This document shows positions 15,385-28,518 of a DNA stretch of 64,000 nucleotides, piece by piece. The stretch spans positions 12,452,897 to 12,516,896 of the forward strand of contig JAQNBH010000013.1 in NCBI GenBank assembly GCA_028752905.1, given 5' to 3'. Source of the DNA: Cladorhizidae sp. MBARI D1340-BT2 (Eukaryota > Porifera > Demospongiae > Poecilosclerida > Cladorhizidae). Every line of letters begins with the position of its first letter. Within the stretch, counting starts at the first letter, position 1. The position numbers and the translations under genes are program-made. The notes under the pieces were generated by a model. The model saw only the letters and a list, made by a program, of their open reading frames with translations, was not told where the DNA came from and did not search any database.

Positions 15385-15406
15385 AATGGGCTAGGGCTAG
15401 GGCTAG
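15385..15406 (+). repeat. Telomere-like CTAGGG insert, 3 GGG tracts
   Basis: A 22 bp insert, AATGGG followed by two CTAGGG hexamers and CTAG, sits between CCAGATAG and TCTAGATG of a monomer that also carries the +2 (GTGTAA) variant. The insert is flanked by TAG on both sides. It is the first of ten such inserts in the window. Confidence 0.95.
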
Positions 15407-17784
15407 TCTAGATGCCTACTACAGAAGTGACCTGCTATCTGCAAGTAAATTAATCAACCCCAGATAGTCTAGATGTCTACTACAGAAGTGACCTGGCCAA
15501 TGCCTATCTGCATGTATATTAATCAACCCCAGATAGTCTAGATACCTACTACAGAAGTGACCTGGCCAATGCCTATCTGCATGTACATTAATCAACCCCA
15601 GATAGTTTAGATGAAGTGACCTGGCCAATGCCTATCTGCATGTAAATTAATCAACACCAGATAGTCTAGATGCCTACTACAGAAGTGACCTGGCCAATGC
15701 CTATCTGCATGTACATTAATCAACCCCAGATAGTCTAGATGCCTACTACAGAAGTGACCTGGCCAATGCCTACCTGCATGTGTAAATTAATCAACCCCAA
15801 ATAGTCTAGATACCTACTACAGAAGTGACCTGCTATCTGCATGTAAATTAATCAACCCCAGATAGTCTAGATGCCTACTACAGAAGTGACCTGGCCAATG
15901 CCTATCTGCATGTATATTAATCAACCCCAGATAGTCTAGATACCCACTACAGAAGTGACCTGGCCAATGCCTATCTGCATGTACATTAATCAACCCCAGA
16001 TAGTTTAGATGCCTACTACAGAAGTGACCTGGCCAATGCCTATCTGCATGTAAATTAATCAACCCCAGATAGTCTAGATGCCTACTACAGAAGTGACCTG
16101 GCCAATGCCTATCTGCATGTACATTAATCAACCCCAGATAGTCTAGATGCCGAAGTGACCTGGCCAATGCCTACCTGCATGTAAATTAATCAACCCCAGA
16201 TAGTCTAGATGCCTACTACAGAAGTGACCTGGCCAATGCCTATCTGCATGTATATTAATCAACCCCAGATAGTTTAGATGCCTACTACAGAAATGACCTG
16301 GCCAATGCCTATCTGCATCTACATTAATCAACCCCAGATAGTCTAGATGCCTACTACAGAAGTGACCTGGCCAATGCCTATCTGCATGTATATTAATCAA
16401 CCCCAGATAGTTTAGATGCCTACTACAGAAGTGACCTGGCCAATGCCTATCTGCATCTACATTAATCAACCCCAGATAGTCTAGATGCCTACTACAGAAG
16501 TGACCTGGCCAATGCCTATATTAATCAACCCCAGATAGTCTAGATGTCTACTACAGAAGTGACCTGGCCAATGCCATCTGCATGTACATTAATCAACCCC
16601 AGATAGTCTAGATACCTACTACAGAAGTGACCTGGCCAATACCTACCTGCGTGTAAATTAATCAACCCCAGATAGTCTAGATGCCTACTATGGAAGTGAC
16701 CTGGCCCATGCCTACCTGCATGTACATTAATCAACCCCAGATAGTCTAGATACCTACTACAGAAGTGACCTGGCCAATGCATATCTGCATGTACATTAAT
16801 CAACCCCAGATAGTCTAGATGCCTACTACAGAAGTGACCTGGCCAATGCCTATCTGCATGTACATTAATCAACCCCAGATAGTCTAGATGCCTACTACAG
16901 AAGTGACCTGCTATCTGCATGTAAATTAATCAACCCCAGATAGTCTAGATGCCTACTACAGAAGTGACCTGGCCAATGCCTATCTGCATGTATATTAATC
17001 AACCCCAGATAGTCTAGATACCTACTACAGAAGTGACGTGGCCAATGCCTATCTGCATGTATATTAATCAACCCCAGATAGTCTAGATGCCTACTACAGA
17101 AGTGACCTGGCCAATGCCTATCTGCATGTACATTAATCAACCCCAGATAGTCTAGATGCCTACTACAGAAGTGACCTGGCCAATGCCTACCTGCATGTGT
17201 AAATTAATCAACCCCAAATAGTCTAGATACCTACTACAGAAGCGACCTGCTATCTGCATGTAAATTAATCAACCCCAGATAGTCTAGATGCCTACTACAG
17301 AAGTGACCTGGCCAATGCCTATCTGCATGTATATTAATCAACCCCAGATAGTCTAGATACCCACTACAGAAGTGACCTGGCCAATGCCTATCTGCATGTA
17401 CATTAATCAACCCCAGATAGTTTAGATGCCTACTACAGAAGTGACCTGGCCAATGCCTATCTGCATGTAAATTAATCAACCCCAGATAGTCTAGATGCCT
17501 ACTACAGAAGTGACCTGGCCAATGCCTATCTGCATGTACATTAATCAACCCCAGATAGTCTAGATGCCGAAGTGACCTGGCCAATGCCTACCTGCATGTA
17601 AATTAATCAACCCCAGGTAGTCTAGATGCCTACTACAGAAGTGACCTGACCAATGCCTATCTGCATGTACATTAATCAACCCCAGATAGTCTAGATGCCG
17701 AAGTGACCTGGCCAATGCCTACCTGCATGTAAATTAATCAACCCCAGATAGTCTAGATGCCTACTACAGAAGTGACCTGACCAA

Positions 17785-19200
17785 TGCCTATCTGCATGTA
17801 AATTAATCAACCCCAGATAGTGTAGATGCCTACTACAGAAGTGACCTGGCCAATGCCTATCTGCATGTACATTAATCAACCCCAGATAGTTTAGATGCCT
17901 ACTACAGAAGTGACCTGGCCAATGCCTATCTGCATGTAAATTAATCAACCCCAGATAGTCTAGATGCCTACCACAGAAGTGACCTGGCCAATGCCTATCT
18001 GCATGTACATTAATCAACCCCAGATAGTCTAGATGCCTACTACAGAAGTGACCTGGCCAATGCCTACCTGCATGTGTAAATTAATCAACCCCAGATAGAA
18101 TGGGCTAGGGCTAGGGCTAGTCTAGATGCCTACTACAGAAGTGACCTGCTATCTGCAAGTAAATTAATCAACCCCAGATAGTCTAGATGTCTACTACAGA
18201 AGTGACCTGGCCAATGCCTATCTGCATGTATATTAATCAACCCCAGATAGTCTAGATACCTACTACAGAAGTGACCTGGCCAATGCCTATCTGCATGTAC
18301 ATTAATCAACCCCAGATAGTTTAGATGAAGTGACCTGGCCAATGCCTATCTGCATGTAAATTAATCAACACCAGATAGTCTAGATGCCTACTACAGAAGT
18401 GACCTGGCCAATGCCTATCTGCATGTACATTAATCAACCCCAGATAGTCTAGATGCCTACTACAGAAGTGACCTGGCAAATGCCTACCTGCATGTGTAAA
18501 TTAATCAACCCCAAATAGTCTAGATACCTACTACAGAAGTGACCTGCTATCTGCATGTAAATTAATCAACCCCAGATAGTCTAGATGCCTACTACAGAAG
18601 TGACCTGGCCAATGCCTATCTGCATGTATATTAATCAACCCCAGATAGTCTAGATACCCACTACAGAAGTGACCTGGCCAATGCCTATCTGCATGTACAT
18701 TAATCAACCCCAGATAGTTTAGATGCCTACTACAGAAGTGACCTGGCCAATGCCTATCTGCATGTAAATTAATCAACCCCAGATAGTCTAGATGCCTACT
18801 ACAGAAGTGACCTGGCCAATGCCTATCTGCATGTACATTAATCAACCCCAGATAGTCTAGATGCCGAAGTGACCTGGCCAATGCCTACCTGCATGTAAAT
18901 TAATCAACCCCAGATAGTCTAGATGCCTACTACAGAAGTGACCTGGCCAATGCCTATCTGCATGTATATTAATCAACCACAGATAGTTTAGATGCCTACT
19001 ACAGAAATGACCTGGCCAATGCCTATCTGCATCTACATTAATCAACCCCAGATAGTCTAGATGCCTACTACAGAAGTGACCTGGCCAATGCCTATCTGCA
19101 TGTATATTAATCAACCCCAGATAGTTTAGATGCCTACTACAGAAGTGACCTGGCCAATGCCTATCTGCATCTACATTAATCAACCCCAGATAGTCTAGAT
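17785..19200 (+). repeat. Higher-order duplicate of about 15071-16486 (offset 2714 bp)
   Basis: The CTAGGG insert monomer (15385 and 18099), the following -8 monomer with CTGCAAGTAA, the -10 monomer (GATG joined to AAGTG), the +2/-8 pair and the -7 monomer all recur 2714 bp apart. Private differences in this copy include AGTGTAGATG at about 17819, CTGGCAAATG at about 18476 and AACCACAG at about 18975. Confidence 0.8.
18099..18120 (+). repeat. Telomere-like CTAGGG insert, 3 GGG tracts
   Basis: Same 22 bp insert at the same point of a +2 monomer (after CCAGATAG, before TCTAGATG) as at 15385, as part of the 2714 bp duplication. Confidence 0.95.
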
Positions 19201-19310
19201 GCCTACTACAGAAGTGACCTGGCCAATGCCTATATTAATCAACCCCAGATAGTCTAGATGTCTACTACAGAAGTGACCTGGCCAATGCCTATCTGCATGT
19301 ACATTAATCA

Positions 19311-19320
19311 ACCCCATAGT
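19311..19320 (+). other. Private 2 bp deletion in monomer (CCCCATAG)
   Basis: CCCCAGATAG of the consensus is CCCCATAG here, a loss of two bases not seen elsewhere in the window. It lies at the left edge of the 1768 bp-offset block and shortens the right arm of the monomer dyad. Confidence 0.85.
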
Positions 19321-19866
19321 TTAGATGCCTACTACAGAAGTGACCTGGCCAATGCCTATCTGCATGTAAATTAATCAACCCCAGATCGTCTAGATGCCTA
19401 CTACAGAAGTGACCTGGCCAATGCCTATCTGCATGTACATTAATCAACCCCAGATAGTCTAGATGCCGAAGTGACCTGGCCAATGCCTACCTGCATGTAA
19501 ATTAATCAACCCCAGATAGTCTAGATGCCTACTACAGAAGTGACCTGACCAATGCCTATCTGCATGTAAATTAATCAACCCCAGATAGTCTAGATGCCTA
19601 CTACAGAAGTGACCTGGCCAATGCCTATCTGCATGTACATTAATCAACCCCAGATAGTTTAGATGCCTACTACAGAAGTGACCTGGCCAATGCCTATCTA
19701 CATGTAAATTAATCAACCCCAGATAGTCTAGATGCCTACCACAGAAGTGACCTGGCCAATGCCTATCTGCATGTACATTAATCAACCCCAGATAGTCTAG
19801 ATGCCTACTACAGAAGTGACCTGGCCAATGCCTACCTGCATGTGTAAATTAATCAACCCCAGATAG

Positions 19867-19888
19867 AATGGGCTAGGGCTAGGGCTAG
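19867..19888 (+). repeat. Telomere-like CTAGGG insert, 3 GGG tracts
   Basis: Identical 22 bp insert in a +2 monomer. Here, unlike most other copies, the following -8 monomer reads CTGCATGTAA, not CTGCAAGTAA, so the insert monomer has been joined to a different downstream neighbour. Confidence 0.95.
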
Positions 19889-19890
19889 TC

Positions 19891-22800
19891 TAGATGCCTA
19901 CTACAGAAGTGACCTGCTATCTGCATGTAAATTAATCAACCCCAGATAGTCTAGATGCCTACTACAGAAGTGACCTGGCCAATGCCTATCTGCATGTATA
20001 TTAATCAACCCCAGATAGTCTAGATACCAACTACAGAAGTGACGTGGCCAATGCCTATCTGCATGTACATTAATCAACCCCAGATAGTCTAGATGCCTAC
20101 TACAGAAGTGACCTGGCCAATGCCTATCTGCATGTACATTAATCAACCCCAGATAGTCTAGATGCCTACTACAGAAGTGACCTGGCCAATGCCTACCTGC
20201 ATGTGTAAATTAATCAACCCCAAATAGTCTAGATACCTACTACAGAAGCGACCTGCTATCTGCATGTAAATTAATCAACCCCAGATAGTCTAGATGCCTA
20301 CTACAGAAGTGACCTGGCCAATGCCTATCTGCATGTATATTAATCAACCCCAGATAGTCTAGATACCCACTACAGAAGTGACCTGGCCCATGCCTATCTG
20401 CATGTACATTAATCAACCCCAGATAGTTTAGATGCCTACTACAGAAGTGACCTGGCCAATGCCTATCTGCATGTAAATTAATCAACCCCAGATAGTCTAG
20501 ATGCCTACTACAGAAGTGACCTGGCCAATGCCTATCTGCATGTACATTAATCAACCCCAGATAGTCTAGATGCCGAAGTGACCTGGCCAATGCCTACCTG
20601 CATGTAAATTAATCAACCCCAGATAGTCTAGATGCCTACTACAGAAGTGACCTGACCAATGCCTATCTGCATGTATATTAATCAAACCCAGATAGTTTAG
20701 ATGCCTACTACAGAAGTGACCTGGCCAATGCCTATCTGCATCTACATTAATCAACCCCAGATAGTCTAGATGCCTACTACAGAAGTGACCTGGCCAATGC
20801 CTATCTGCATGTATATTAATCAACCCCAGATAGTCTAGATACCCACTACAGAAGTGACCTGGCCAATGCCTATCTGCATGTACATTAATCAACCCCAGAT
20901 AGTTTAGATGCCTACTACAGAAGTGACCTGGCCAATGCCTATCTGCATGTAAATTAATCAACCCCAGATAGTCTAGATGCCTACTACAGAAGTGACCTGG
21001 CCAATGCCTATCTGCATGTACATTAATCAACCCCAGATAGTCTAGATGCCGAAGTGACCTGGCCAATGCCTACCTGCATGTAAATTAATCAACCCCAGAT
21101 AGTCTAGATGCCTACTACAGAAGTGACCTGACCAATGCCTATCTGCATGTATATTAATCAACCCCAGATAGTTTAGATGCCTACTACAGAAGTGACCTGG
21201 CCAATGCCTATCTGCATCTACATTAATCAACCCCAGATAGTCTAGATGCCTACTACAGAAGTGACCTGGCCAATGCCTATCTGCATGTATATTAATCAAC
21301 CCCAGATAGTTTAGATGCCTACTACAGAAGTGACCTGGCCAATGCCTATCTGCATCTACATTAATCAACCCCAGATAGTCTAGATGCCTACTACAGAAGT
21401 GACCTGGCCAATGCCTATATTAATCAACCCCAGATAGTCTAGATGTCTACTACAGAAGTGACCTGGCCAATGCCTATCTGCATGTACATTAATCAACCCC
21501 AGATAGTCTAGATACCTACTACAGAAGTGACCTGGCCAATACCTACCTGCGTGTAAATTAATCAACCCCAGATAGTCTAGATGCCTACTATGGAAGTGAC
21601 CTGGCCCATGCCTACCTGCATGTACATTAATCAACCCCAGATAGTCTAGATACCTACTACAGAAGTGACCTGGCCAATGCCTATCTGCATGTACATTAAT
21701 CAACCCCAGATAGTCTAGATGCCTACTACAGAAGTGACCTGGCCAATGCCTATCTGCATGTACATTAATCAACCCCAGATAGTCTAGATGCCTACTACAG
21801 AAGTGACCTGCTATCTGCATGTAAATTAATCAACCCCAGATAGTCTAGATGCCTACTACAGAAGTGACCTGGCCAATGCCTATCTGCATGTATATTAATC
21901 AACCCCAGATAGTCTAGATACCTACTACAGAAGTGACCTGGACAATAACTATCTGCATGTACATTAATCAACCCCAGATAGTTTAGATGCCTACTACAGA
22001 AGTGACCTGGCCAATGCCTATCTGCATGTATATTAATCAACCCCAGATAGTCTAGATACCCACTACAGAAGTGACCTGGCCAATGCCTATCTGCATGTAC
22101 ATTAATCAACCCCAGATAGTTTAGATGCCTACTACAGAAGTGACCTGGCCAATGCCTATCTGCATGTAAATTAATCAACCCCAGATAGTCTAGATGCCTA
22201 CTACAGAAGTGACCTGGCCAATGCCTATCTGCATGTACATTAATCAACCCCAGATAGTTTAGATGCCTACTACAGAAGTGACCTGGCCAATGCCTATCTG
22301 CATGTAAATTAATCAACCCCAGATAGTCTAGATGCCTACCACAGAAGTGACCTGGCCAATGCCTATCTGCATGTACATTAATCAACCCCAGATAGTCTAG
22401 ATGCCTACTACAGAAGTGACCTGGCCAATGCCTACCTGCATGTGTAAATTAATCAACCCCAGATAGAATGGGCTAGGGCTAGGGCTAGTCTAGATGCCTA
22501 CTACAGAAGTGACCTGCTATCTGCAAGTAAATTAATCAACCCCAGATAGTCTAGATGTCTACTACAGAAGTGACCTGGCCAATGCCTATCTGCATGTATA
22601 TTAATCAACCCCAGATAGTCTAGATACCTACTACAGAAGTGACCTGGCCAATGCCTATCTGCATGTACATTAATCAACCCCAGATAGTTTAGATGAAGTG
22701 ACCTGGCCAATGCCTATCTGCATGTAAATTAATCAACACCAGATAGTCTAGATGCCTACTACAGAAGTGACCTGGCCAATGCCTATCTGCATGTACATTA

Positions 22801-23850
22801 ATCAACCCCAGATAGTCTAGATGCCTACTACAGAAGTGACCTGGCCAATGCCTACCTGCATGTGTAAATTAATCAACCCCAAATAGTCTAGATACCTACT
22901 ACAGAAGTGACCTGCTATCTGCATGTAAATTAATCAACCCCAGATAGTCTAGATGCCTACTACAGAAGTGACCTGGCCAATGCCTATCTGCATGTATATT
23001 AATCAACCCCAGATAGTCTAGATACCCACTACAGAAGTGACCTGGCCAATGCCTATCTGCATGTACATTAATCAACCCCAGATAGTTTAGATGCCTACTA
23101 CAGAAGTGACCTGGCCAATGCCTATCTGCATGTAAATTAATCAACCCCAGATAGTCTAGATGCCTACTACAGAAGTGACCTGGCCAATGCCTATCTGCAT
23201 GTACATTAATCAACCCCAGATAGTCTAGATGCCGAAGTGACCTGGCCAATGCCTACCTGCATGTAAATTAATCAACCCCAGATAGTCTAGATGCCTACTA
23301 CAGAAGTGACCTGGCCAATGCCTATCTGCATGTATATTAATCAACCCCAGATAGTTTAGATGCCTACTACAGAAATGACCTGGCCAATGCCTATCTGCAT
23401 CTACATTAATCAACCCCAGATAGTCTAGATGCCTACTACAGAAGTGACCTGGCCAATGCCTATCTGCATGTATATTAATCAACCCCAGATAGTTTAGATG
23501 CCTACTACAGAAGTGACCTGGCCAATGCCTATCTGCATCTACATTAATCAACCCCAGATAGTCTAGATGCCTACTACAGAAGTGACCTGGCCAATGCCTA
23601 TATTAATCAACCCCAGATAGTCTAGATGTCTACTACAGAAGTGACCTGGCCAATGCCATCTGCATGTACATTAATCAACCCCAGATAGTCTAGATACCTA
23701 CTACAGAAGTGACCTGGCCAATACCTACCTGCGTGTAAATTAATCAACCCCAGATAGTCTAGATGCCTACTATGGAAGTGACCTGGCCCATGCCTACCTG
23801 CATGTACATTAATCAACCCCAGATAGTCTAGATACCTACTACAGAAGTGA
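19891..23850 (+). repeat. Higher-order duplicate of about 12809-16768 (offset 7082 bp)
   Basis: About 4 kb repeats at a 7082 bp offset, including the CCAACTAC and GAAGCGACC variants, two -7 monomers, the CAATAACTATC variant (about 14863 and 21945) and the CTAGGG insert (15385 and 22467). Near the right end one 69 bp monomer is missing relative to the lower copy, so the offset becomes 7013 bp for 23.9-24.6 kb versus 16.9-17.6 kb. Confidence 0.85.
22467..22488 (+). repeat. Telomere-like CTAGGG insert, 3 GGG tracts
   Basis: Same 22 bp insert, same monomer position. It is the 7082 bp-offset partner of the insert at 15385 and lies in the lower copy of the 3279 bp tandem duplication. Confidence 0.95.
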
Positions 23851-24980
23851 CCTGGCCAATGCCTATCTGCATGTACATTAATCAACCCCAGATAGTCTAG
23901 ATGCCTACTACAGAAGTGACCTGCTATCTGCATGTAAATTAATCAACCCCAGATAGTCTAGATGCCTACTACAGAAGTGACCTGGCCAATGCCTATCTGC
24001 ATGTATATTAATCAACCCCAGATAGTCTAGATACCTACTACAGAAGTGACGTGGCCAATGCCTATCTGCATGTACATTAATCAACCCCAGATAGTCTAGA
24101 TGCCTACTACAGAAGTGACCTGGCCAATGCCTATCTGCATGTACATTAATCAACCCCAGATAGTCTAGATGCCTACTACAGAAGTGACCTGGCCAATGCC
24201 TACCTGCATGTGTAAATTAATCAACCCCAAATAGTCTAGATACCTACTACAGAAGCGACCTGCTATCTGCATGTAAATTAATCAACCCCAGATAGTCTAG
24301 ATGCCTACTACAGAAGTGACCTGGCCAATGCCTATCTGCATGTATATTAATCAACCCCAGATAGTCTAGATACCCACTACAGAAGTGACCTGGCCAATGC
24401 CTATCTGCATGTACATTAATCAACCCCAGATAGTTTAGATGCCTACTACAGAAGTGACCTGGCCAATGCCTATCTGCATGTAAATTAATCAACCCCAGAT
24501 AGTCTAGATGCCTACTACAGAAGTAACCTGGCCAATGCCTATCTGCATGTACATTAATCAACCCCAGATAGTCTAGATGCCGAAGTGACCTGGCCAATGC
24601 CTACCTGCATGTAAATTAATCAACCCCAGATAGTCTAGATGCCTACTACAGAAGTGACCTGACCAATGCCTATCTGCATGTAAATTAATCAACCCCAGAT
24701 AGTCTAGATGCCTACTACAGAAGTGACCTGGCCAATGCCTATCTGCATGTACATTAATCAACCCCAGATAGTTTAGATGCCTACTACAGAAGTGACCTGG
24801 CCAATGCCTATCTGCATGTAAATTAATCAACCCCAGATAGTCTAGATGCCTACCACAGAAGTGACCTGGCCAATGCCTATCTGCATGTACATTAATCAAC
24901 CCCAGATAGTCTAGATGCCTACTACAGAAGTGACCTGGCCAATGCCTACCTGCATGTGTAAATTAATCAACCCCAGATAG

Positions 24981-25002
24981 AATGGGCTAGGGCTAGGGCT
25001 AG
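24981..25002 (+). repeat. Telomere-like CTAGGG insert, 3 GGG tracts
   Basis: Same 22 bp insert in a +2 monomer, second insert of the lower 3279 bp unit, followed by the CTGCAAGTAA -8 monomer. Confidence 0.95.
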
Positions 25003-25231
25003 TCTAGATGCCTACTACAGAAGTGACCTGCTATCTGCAAGTAAATTAATCAACCCCAGATAGTCTAGATGTCTACTACAGAAGTGACCTGGCCAATGCC
25101 TATCTGCATGTATATTAATCAACCCCAGATAGTCTAGATACCTACTACAGAAGTGACCTGGCCAATGCCTATCTGCATGTACATTAATCAACCCCAGATA
25201 GTTTAGATGAAGTGACCTGGCCAATGCCTAT

Positions 25232-25262
25232 CTGCATGTCAATTAATCAACCCCAGATAGTT
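25232..25262 (+). other. Chimeric monomer at 3279 bp duplication junction
   Basis: The left part (through GTCAATT at 25238-25244) matches the monomer at about 28511-28523. The right part (AACCCCAGATAGTTTAG) matches the monomer at about 21970. At 28519 the same left part continues as AACACCAGATAGTCTAG. The monomer here is therefore a hybrid of the two ends of the duplicated unit, as expected for unequal exchange. Confidence 0.8.
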
Positions 25263-25745
25263 TAGATGCCTACTACAGAAGTGACCTGGCCAATGCCTAT
25301 CTGCATGTATATTAATCAACCCCAGATAGTCTAGATACCCACTACAGAAGTGACCTGGCCAATGCCTATCTGCATGTACATTAATCAACCCCAGATAGTT
25401 TAGATGCCTACTACAGAAGTGACCTGGCCAATGCCTATCTGCATGTAAATTAATCAACCCCAGATAGTCTAGATGCCTACTACAGAAGTGACCTGGCCAA
25501 TGCCTATCTGCATGTACATTAATCAACCCCAGATAGTTTAGATGCCTACTACAGAAGTGACCTGGCCAATGCCTATCTGCATGTAAATTAATCAACCCCA
25601 GATAGTCTAGATGCCTACCACAGAAGTGACCTGGCCAATGCCTATCTGCATGTACATTAATCAACCCCAGATAGTCTAGATGCCTACTACAGAAGTGACC
25701 TGGCCAATGCCTACCTGCATGTGTAAATTAATCAACCCCAGATAG

Positions 25746-25767
25746 AATGGGCTAGGGCTAGGGCTAG
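25746..25767 (+). repeat. Telomere-like CTAGGG insert, 3 GGG tracts
   Basis: Same 22 bp insert; the 3279 bp partner of the one at 22467. Confidence 0.95.
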
Positions 25768-28259
25768 TCTAGATGCCTACTACAGAAGTGACCTGCTATC
25801 TGCAAGTAAATTAATCAACCCCAGATAGTCTAGATGTCTACTACAGAAGTGACCTGGCCAATGCCTATCTGCATGTATATTAATCAACCCCAGATAGTCT
25901 AGATACCTACTACAGAAGTGACCTGGCCAATGCCTATCTGCATGTACATTAATCAACCCCAGATAGTTTAGATGAAGTGACCTGGCCAATGCCTATCTGC
26001 ATGTAAATTAATCAACACCAGATAGTCTAGATGCCTACTACAGAAGTGACCTGGCCAATGCCTATCTGCATGTACATTAATCAACCCCAGATAGTCTAGA
26101 TGCCTACTACAGAAGTGACCTGGCCAATGCCTACCTGCATGTGTAAATTAATCAACCCCAAATAGTCTAGATACCTACTACAGAAGTGACCTGCTATCTG
26201 CATGTAAATTAATCAACCCCAGATAGTCTAGATGCCTACTACAGAAGTGACCTGGCCAATGCCTATCTGCATGTATATTAATCAACCCCAGATAGTCTAG
26301 ATACCCACTACAGAAGTGACCTGGCCAATGCCTATCTGCATGTACATTAATCAACCCCAGATAGTTTAGATGCCTACTACAGAAGTGACCTGGCCAATGC
26401 CTATCTGCATGTAAATTAATCAACCCCAGATAGTCTAGATGCCTACTACAGAAGTGACCTGGCCAATGCCTATCTGCATGTACATTAATCAACCCCAGAT
26501 AGTCTAGATGCCGAAGTGACCTGGCCAATGCCTACCTGCATGTAAATTAATCAACCCCAGATAGTCTAGATGCCTACTACAGAAGTGACCTGGCCAATGC
26601 CTATCTGCATGTATATTAATCAACCCCAGATAGTTTAGATGCCTACTACAGAAATGACCTGGCCAATGCCTATCTGCATCTACATTAATCAACCCCAGAT
26701 AGTCTAGATGCCTACTACAGAAGTGACCTGGCCAATGCCTATCTGCATGTATATTAATCAACCCCAGATAGTTTAGATGCCTACTACAGAAGTGACCTGG
26801 CCAATGCCTATCTGCATCTACATTAATCAACCCCAGATAGTCTAGATGCCTACTACAGAAGTGACCTGGCCAATGCCTATATTAATCAACCCCAGATAGT
26901 CTAGATGTCTACTACAGAAGTGACCTGGCCAATGCCATCTGCATGTACATTAATCAACCCCAGATAGTCTAGATACCTACTACAGAAGTGACCTGGCCAA
27001 TACCTACCTGCGTGTAAATTAATCAACCCCAGATAGTCTAGATGCCTACTATGGAAGTGACCTGGCCCATGCCTACCTGCATGTACATTAATCAACCCCA
27101 GATAGTCTAGATACCTACTACAGAAGTGACCTGGCCAATGCCTATCTGCATGTACATTAATCAACCCCAGATAGTCTAGATGCCTACTACAGAAGTGACC
27201 TGCTATCTGCATGTAAATTAATCAACCCCAGATAGTCTAGATGCCTACTACAGAAGTGACCTGGCCAATGCCTATCTGCATGTATATTAATCAACCCCAG
27301 ATAGTCTAGATACCTACTACAGAAGTGACGTGGCCAATGCCTATCTGCATGTACATTAATCAACCCCAGATAGTCTAGATGCCTACTACAGAAGTGACCT
27401 GGCCAATGCCTATCTGCATGTACATTAATCAACCCCAGATAGTCTAGATGCCTACTACAGAAGTGACCTGGCCAATGCCTACCTGCATGTGTAAATTAAT
27501 CAACCCCAAATAGTCTAGATACCTACTACAGAAGCGACCTGCTATCTGCATGTAAATTAATCAACCCCAGATAGTCTAGATGCCTACTACAGAAGTGACC
27601 TGGCCAATGCCTATCTGCATGTATATTAATCAACCCCAGATAGTCTAGATACCCACTACAGAAGTGACCTGGCCAATGCCTATCTGCATGTACATTAATC
27701 AACCCCAGATAGTTTAGATGCCTACTACAGAAGTGACCTGGCCAATGCCTATCTGCATGTAAATTAATCAACCCCAGATAGTCTAGATGCCTACTACAGA
27801 AGTAACCTGGCCAATGCCTATCTGCATGTACATTAATCAACCCCAGATAGTCTAGATGCCGAAGTGACCTGGCCAATGCCTACCTGCATGTAAATTAATC
27901 AACCCCAGATAGTCTAGATGCCTACTACAGAAGTGACCTGACCAATGCCTATCTGCATGTAAATTAATCAACCCCAGATAGTCTAGATGCCTACTACAGA
28001 AGTGACCTGGCCAATGCCTATCTGCATGTACATTAATCAACCCCAGATAGTTTAGATGCCTACTACAGAAGTGACCTGGCCAATGCCTATCTGCATGTAA
28101 ATTAATCAACCCCAGATAGTCTAGATGCCTACCACAGAAGTGACCTGGCCAATGCCTATCTGCATGTACATTAATCAACCCCAGATAGTCTAGATGCCTA
28201 CTACAGAAGTGACCTGGCCAATGCCTACCTGCATGTGTAAATTAATCAACCCCAGATAG

Positions 28260-28281
28260 AATGGGCTAGGGCTAGGGCTAG
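28260..28281 (+). repeat. Telomere-like CTAGGG insert, 3 GGG tracts
   Basis: Same 22 bp insert; the 3279 bp partner of the one at 24981. Confidence 0.95.
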
Positions 28282-28518
28282 TCTAGATGCCTACTACAGA
28301 AGTGACCTGCTATCTGCAAGTAAATTAATCAACCCCAGATAGTCTAGATGTCTACTACAGAAGTGACCTGGCCAATGCCTATCTGCATGTATATTAATCA
28401 ACCCCAGATAGTCTAGATACCTACTACAGAAGTGACCTGGCCAATGCCTATCTGCATGTACATTAATCAACCCCAGATAGTTTAGATGAAGTGACCTGGC
28501 CAATGCCTATCTGCATGT

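Larger units (their letters stand above)
19310..19890 (+). repeat. Short higher-order duplicate of about 17542-18122 (offset 1768 bp)
   Basis: The -7 monomer, the CTACCACAG variant and the CTAGGG insert monomer of 17.54-18.12 kb recur 1768 bp later. The block begins right after a monomer with a 2 bp loss (CCCCATAG for CCCCAGATAG, 19311-19320), a plausible exchange or deletion scar. It ends where CTGCATGTAA at 19.92 kb replaces CTGCAAGTAA. Confidence 0.7.

Noticed and set aside
15385..15406. CTAGGG insert as a true telomere or chromosome end
   Set aside because: Only three or four hexamers are present and satellite continues on both sides, so it is an interstitial microsatellite-like insert.
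15381..15409. TAG flanks of the CTAGGG insert as a transposon target-site duplication
   Set aside because: Three bases that are also part of the hexamer itself are not evidence for transposition; the insert has no terminal repeats or coding capacity.
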